DNA of 9,937 nt from Gammaproteobacteria bacterium. GTDB lineage: Bacteria; Pseudomonadota; Gammaproteobacteria; Pseudomonadales; Pseudomonadaceae. Position 1 is the stretch's first letter; each line of letters begins with the position of its first letter. The stretch spans positions 1 through 9,937 of the forward strand of contig JAAZJF010000246.1 in assembly GCA_012800475.1 (NCBI GenBank). The letters run 5' to 3'. Of the stretch, positions 7,031 through 9,937 are shown one piece after another. The notes under the pieces were generated by a model that had not been told where the DNA came from, made no database searches, and saw only the letters and a list, made by a program, of their open reading frames with translations. The translations under genes were made by a program, and so were the position numbers.

Positions 7031-9249
7031 CGCTTAAACAGCCCCTTCAGTGCATCCTTGAGTTCAGGGCTGACTTTATCGCCGAGTTTTTCATTGATTT
7101 TTTCGGTGAGCTTCTCACCGGCTAAGGTTGCGGCAACTTTACCTAAACCGTCCTGATCAATACGGCAGGCTTTAGCTCCCAACTCCAGCGGACCACGGCA
7201 ACGCACGGGCCATTCGATACCCACGAAACGCTTATTCACTTGGCAGGCGGGATCGGGCATGGGATGGGTATCGCCTTCGATAATAATCCCCGCGTAATAA
7301 TCTAAGCTCAGTACGCGTAAATCGATATCGCCTTTACCTTTGACACTTAAGCCTGGAATAGCAACGCGTAAATCAGGATTATGCGCGCGGCCGTTGCGGA
7401 TATTGAGAGTGCCGCGCAGATCGTTAAAGCGTGTATCTTTACTGCCCGTGTCGGGACCGAGTTTTTTCCGGTTGAGGGTGGCAATACCAATACATAGTTG
7501 GCGCTCTAAGTTCGCATCCGGCAGTACGCCATTGTGTACTGCAAAGTTTAAGGTGCCATTGAGTTGTTCTATCCACGCCTGCTCGCTATTACCGCGAGTG
7601 TTGAGGTCGGTGTTGAGGTCGAGTAAACCACTCATGGTGACCTCTTGCTCAAGGGTGCGTTGAATCTTTTCAACTGGCATATTGCGAGTCATCAACTTCA
7701 ATGCGATTAAGGGTTGCGAAGCTGTGGTGTCGAGGCTGCCGCTGGCCTTAAATTCGCCTTTATATAAACCGCCTTGCAAGGTGTTTAAAGTGAGTTTGCC
7801 GTTTTTAGCCAGCAGTTTAAATTGCGCTTGCGTGATAGGAAACTTATTGAGCGTCAGCTCATTAAAGGCGACATCAATATCGGCATTGACCTGTGCTAGT
7901 TGTTCAATGGGTAGGACTTTATCGGTGCTCCACGCATTGTTGGAGGGGGTCTCAGGTAAACTTGTTGTGCCTGTGCTGCCTGCTTTGGTCTTTTGTTGTT
8001 TAACTTCTGCTTGGCGCTCGGTGGTGGCTTTTGCAGTTGCTGCGGGCAAGTAGCGGTCGGCATCCAATTGATCAGCGCTTAGATGTGCATACAGCGACGA
8101 GCGGGCAAGGTCTTTAATACCTGCACTGCCAGTGAAGGCGGTTTGGTCAAGGCTGAGCGCCATCTCATCGAACATAAGACTGTTTTGTGTACCCTGTAAG
8201 CGCGTGCTCAGCTCGAAATGATTGAGCGCCTTTTTATCGGCCATCTCAGGCATATCAATCCCAACACCGCTGAGAAACTCACCCAGATTGACCGCAGCAA
8301 TCGATAGCGCACCTTTAAGTTGTGCCTCTTGATCCAACTCAGTGACATGCAATTCCCCGAGGGCTTTGAGTTGGTTGACAGAAAGCTTGAGGTCATTCCA
8401 ATGGGCTTGTTGGGCGGCTTGATCATAAAGTAGGTTGCCGCGCGCGGTGAAATTAGCCGTTTTAGTTTTGAGTGGCTCGCCAGCAATTTCACCCGACAAT
8501 TTGAGATTATCCAAAGCGTAACGCTGAGCAACGGGATCGATGCTGGCTTTACTGGTTAATTCAATACGGGCACGAATTAAGGGTGTGGCGTTACCAAAAA
8601 AGCCTGACAATTTTAGCGCAATAGGCTGAGTTTCGCGGATGGCACCTGTGGTCAGTTGTACGCTTTCTAAATTAAATTGTTGCCCGCTTTGTTCGTCGTG
8701 ATAATCAATCCGTGCGCCGTTGACGATTAAGCTATTGATATCAAGCTTCAGGCGTTTGTCAGAGTTTTTGATCTGCACTTCAGTGGTGGTGGGTGCTGGG
8801 CTGTCTGGGCTTGCTGTGTCACTGGTTTGTGCGGGTGTTGGTGCAGCAGGTCGCCCGATATGTTCCCAGTTGCTCTGTCCTTGTGCATCGCGGTGTAAGT
8901 TGAGGCTTAAACCATCGATGCGGATATCGCTCATTTGAATATCTTTGCGCAGCAGCGGTAATACTTGCACGGATAAACCCAGCAAACGTAGATCGGCAAA
9001 GGGCTCGTTCGGCGTGTCCGCGCTGGCAACTTTGGCATCGGTGATTTCCAGGCCCAACCATGGGAATAAACTCCAGCCAATATCACCGTTAAGCTCCAGC
9101 TCAAGGTTGGCATGCTTGCGTGCAAGCTGGCGGATTTCATCTTTATAGTCGTTAGGGTCGAAAAAATGCGTCAAGGCAAAGCCACCTGCAACCAGCAAGA
9201 GCAGCAGACCTAGAAACACAAGACCGATAAGTTTACCGAAAGATTTCAC
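7027..9249 (-). CDS. AsmA-family envelope protein
   Basis: AsmA-family proteins are inner-membrane-anchored periplasmic proteins tied to outer-membrane assembly and, in related members, to phospholipid transport between membranes; this one's exact role is unknown. The product is 740 aa against about 617 for E. coli AsmA. A membrane anchor is at about 7-27. The typical opening follows: FFDPNDYKDEIRQLARK, then LELNGDIGWSLFPWLGLEI. The body is long, rich in beta strands and repetitive in style, with an AsmA-like C-terminal region at about 540-660 (GTLNFAVHNGVL, LRGTLNIRNG). Two low-complexity linkers (about 133-157, Pro/Thr/Ser; about 403-438, Thr/Lys/Gln) help explain the extra length. Four Cys lie in the last 160 residues. 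The start is GTG 9249, with AAGGA (9262-9258) 8 bases upstream. It is followed by mutY with a 4-base overlap. I see no convincing promoter in the 72 bases upstream. Confidence 0.9.
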   Translation of the reverse strand: MKSFGKLIGLVFLGLLLLLVAGGFALTHFFDPNDYKDEIRQLARKHANLELELNGDIGWSLFPWLGLEITDAKVASADTPNEPFADLRLLGLSVQVLPLLRKDIQMSDIRIDGLSLNLHRDAQGQSNWEHIGRPAAPTPAQTSDTASPDSPAPTTTEVQIKNSDKRLKLDINSLIVNGARIDYHDEQSGQQFNLESVQLTTGAIRETQPIALKLSGFFGNATPLIRARIELTSKASIDPVAQRYALDNLKLSGEIAGEPLKTKTANFTARGNLLYDQAAQQAHWNDLKLSVNQLKALGELHVTELDQEAQLKGALSIAAVNLGEFLSGVGIDMPEMADKKALNHFELSTRLQGTQNSLMFDEMALSLDQTAFTGSAGIKDLARSSLYAHLSADQLDADRYLPAATAKATTERQAEVKQQKTKAGSTGTTSLPETPSNNAWSTDKVLPIEQLAQVNADIDVAFNELTLNKFPITQAQFKLLAKNGKLTLNTLQGGLYKGEFKASGSLDTTASQPLIALKLMTRNMPVEKIQRTLEQEVTMSGLLDLNTDLNTRGNSEQAWIEQLNGTLNFAVHNGVLPDANLERQLCIGIATLNRKKLGPDTGSKDTRFNDLRGTLNIRNGRAHNPDLRVAIPGLSVKGKGDIDLRVLSLDYYAGIIIEGDTHPMPDPACQVNKRFVGIEWPVRCRGPLELGAKACRIDQDGLGKVAATLAGEKLTEKINEKLGDKVSPELKDALKGLFKR

Positions 9250-9321
9250 AGACCGATTCCTTATGGGAAATAAACAAAAGTGCCAGCTATTGAGCAGACA
9301 GATCGATCACAACACAGTTGC

Positions 9322-9720
9322 TTAAGGTGCTGCAATAATGAGTGATTTCGCGCGCGCCAGTGCCAGTAGCTCAGGCTGATCAGCAGGAATCACTACATGC
9401 AAGCGCTGTCCGGCTTCATCAGCTAAGCGCGTGGCTTCTTCCACGATGCGACGTGCGACACCACGGTTACGGGTCAGTTCGCGTACACACACATGGCTCA
9501 AGAGCCAAAAGTCGGCTTGTTTATCTAATAAAGCAGCACCGAGTAAGCGGCTATTAAAGCGCCCCGTGACTAAAGTAGAGTGCTGTAGACCGTGCGCAAT
9601 CAGTGCCGCGCCATCAGCAAAAGGCTGGATTAACCAGTCGGGTGCGTCAGCATAGATTTTATCGAGGTCAGCAAGGTCTTGCGCGCTGGGTTGTGTAGCG
9701 TTTTCAAAGTAAACAGGCAT
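9322..9720 (-). CDS. GNAT-family protein, PanZ-like acetyl-CoA sensor
   Basis: This 132-aa GNAT-fold protein resembles PanZ (127 aa in E. coli), which binds acetyl-CoA and helps PanD, aspartate decarboxylase, mature in pantothenate synthesis. Shared features are DLDKIYADAP near residue 18, RFNSRLLGAALL at 54-65, and VCVRELTRNRGVARRIVEEA at 77-96. The last contains the acetyl-CoA pyrophosphate loop (Arg84 to Ala89). The C-terminus is short (AKSLIIAAP) and lacks the usual LGF strand ending. ATG 9720 is supported by AGGAG (9732-9728) at 7-base spacing. It heads the leftward group and diverges from hisB; the 140 bases between them hold both promoters, but I cannot fix its own. The GNAT fold is certain; the PanZ role rests on similarity, and a small-molecule acetyltransferase is the alternative. 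Confidence 0.75.
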   Translation of the reverse strand: MPVYFENATQPSAQDLADLDKIYADAPDWLIQPFADGAALIAHGLQHSTLVTGRFNSRLLGAALLDKQADFWLLSHVCVRELTRNRGVARRIVEEATRLADEAGQRLHVVIPADQPELLALARAKSLIIAAP

Positions 9721-9773
9721 GCCTAATCTCCTACAATAGATCAGTTAGTGTACCGTTCAATAACCTCTATCGG

Positions 9774-9803
9774 TAGCAGTCATAGCCGTTGCAGGCCTAT
9801 AAT
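9774..9803 (+). promoter_or_regulatory. Candidate hisB promoter
   Basis: A perfect TATAAT lies at 9798-9803. The best -35 is poor (TAGCAG 9774-9779, spacing 18) and there is no extended -10 TG. It would give a leader of about 50 bases before hisB. Only the -10 is persuasive. Confidence 0.3.
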
Positions 9804-9860
9804 AAGCAATTAACGAAACAACTCGGCCGTATTATGCGGCTTTTAGCGGTGGAGTAAGTC

Positions 9861-9937
9861 ATGACCGAGCGTAAGGTTAGTGTTGAACGTAATACACTTG
9901 AGACCCAAGTTAAGGCCACAATTAATTTAGATGGCAC
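9861..9937 (+). CDS. hisB: Imidazoleglycerol-phosphate dehydratase, 3' end missing
   Basis: HisB dehydrates imidazole glycerol phosphate to imidazole acetol phosphate in histidine synthesis. Only 25 codons are visible before the right edge: MTERKVSVERNTLET and then QVKATINLDG. This closely matches the N-terminus of the Pseudomonas monofunctional enzyme; metal ligands and the active site lie beyond the window. GGAG (9851-9854) sits 6 bases before ATG 9861. It is the first gene of a rightward unit, divergent from the PanZ-like gene. From memory, hisH, hisA and hisF usually follow in Pseudomonas. Confidence 0.9.
   Translation, partial: MTERKVSVERNTLETQVKATINLDG

Noticed and set aside
9266..9285. 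Sigma-54-like element on the minus strand upstream of the AsmA gene (TGGCAC, then TTTGTTTATT).
   Set aside because: The -24 half is good, but the required GC of the -12 half is absent at the right distance.
9825..9844. GCCG/CGGC hairpin followed by TTTT before hisB, as a his attenuator.
   Set aside because: The stem is only 4 bp, and there is no leader peptide with His codons.
1..9937. A previously undescribed multi-gene system such as defence, secretion or a biosynthetic cluster.
   Set aside because: Every gene belongs to a known core family in familiar order, with no orphan cluster, reverse transcriptase, nuclease set or repeat array.

Overview
The window looks like ordinary core chromosome of a gammaproteobacterium close to Pseudomonas. 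Protein after protein reads as a Pseudomonas-type homologue (BioA, RsmE, LysO, YggX, MutY, AsmA, HisB). The gene order hisB / PanZ-like / AsmA / mutY / yggX / tRNA-Phe is, from memory, that of Pseudomonas genomes. Base composition is only moderately GC-rich, with many TTA, TTT and AAA codons, so a lower-GC relative in Pseudomonadaceae is more likely than a classic high-GC Pseudomonas. That placement is inference.

Layout, left to right. The + strand carries the 3' part of bioA (biotin synthesis), a clear intrinsic terminator, rsmE (16S rRNA m3U1498 methyltransferase), a short gap with an NtrC-like dyad, and a LysO-family exporter gene. This rightward block ends tail to tail, with a 4-base overlap, against a leftward gene for a membrane PAS-PAS-GGDEF-EAL cyclic-di-GMP protein. 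Next come a leftward tRNA-Phe(GAA) with its own strong promoter and terminator, and then a compact leftward group read in the order PanZ-like acetyltransferase, AsmA family, mutY, yggX. The AsmA and mutY genes overlap by 4 bases, and mutY and yggX are one base apart. At the right edge hisB starts on the + strand, divergent from the PanZ-like gene.

The genes fall into separate housekeeping jobs. The mutY/yggX pair links repair of 8-oxoguanine mispairs by an iron-sulfur glycosylase with protection of iron-sulfur clusters. AsmA acts at the envelope. bioA and hisB belong to biotin and histidine synthesis. rsmE and the tRNA belong to translation. LysO exports basic amino acids, and the GGDEF-EAL protein tunes cyclic-di-GMP.

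I found no mobile element, CRISPR array, toxin-antitoxin pair, phage gene or defence system, and no stretch over 300 bases without a gene. I see no evidence for an undescribed system. The items most worth a second look are the NtrC-consensus dyad before lysO, the degenerate inhibitory site in the GGDEF-EAL protein, and a possible rearrangement junction between the two conserved blocks.
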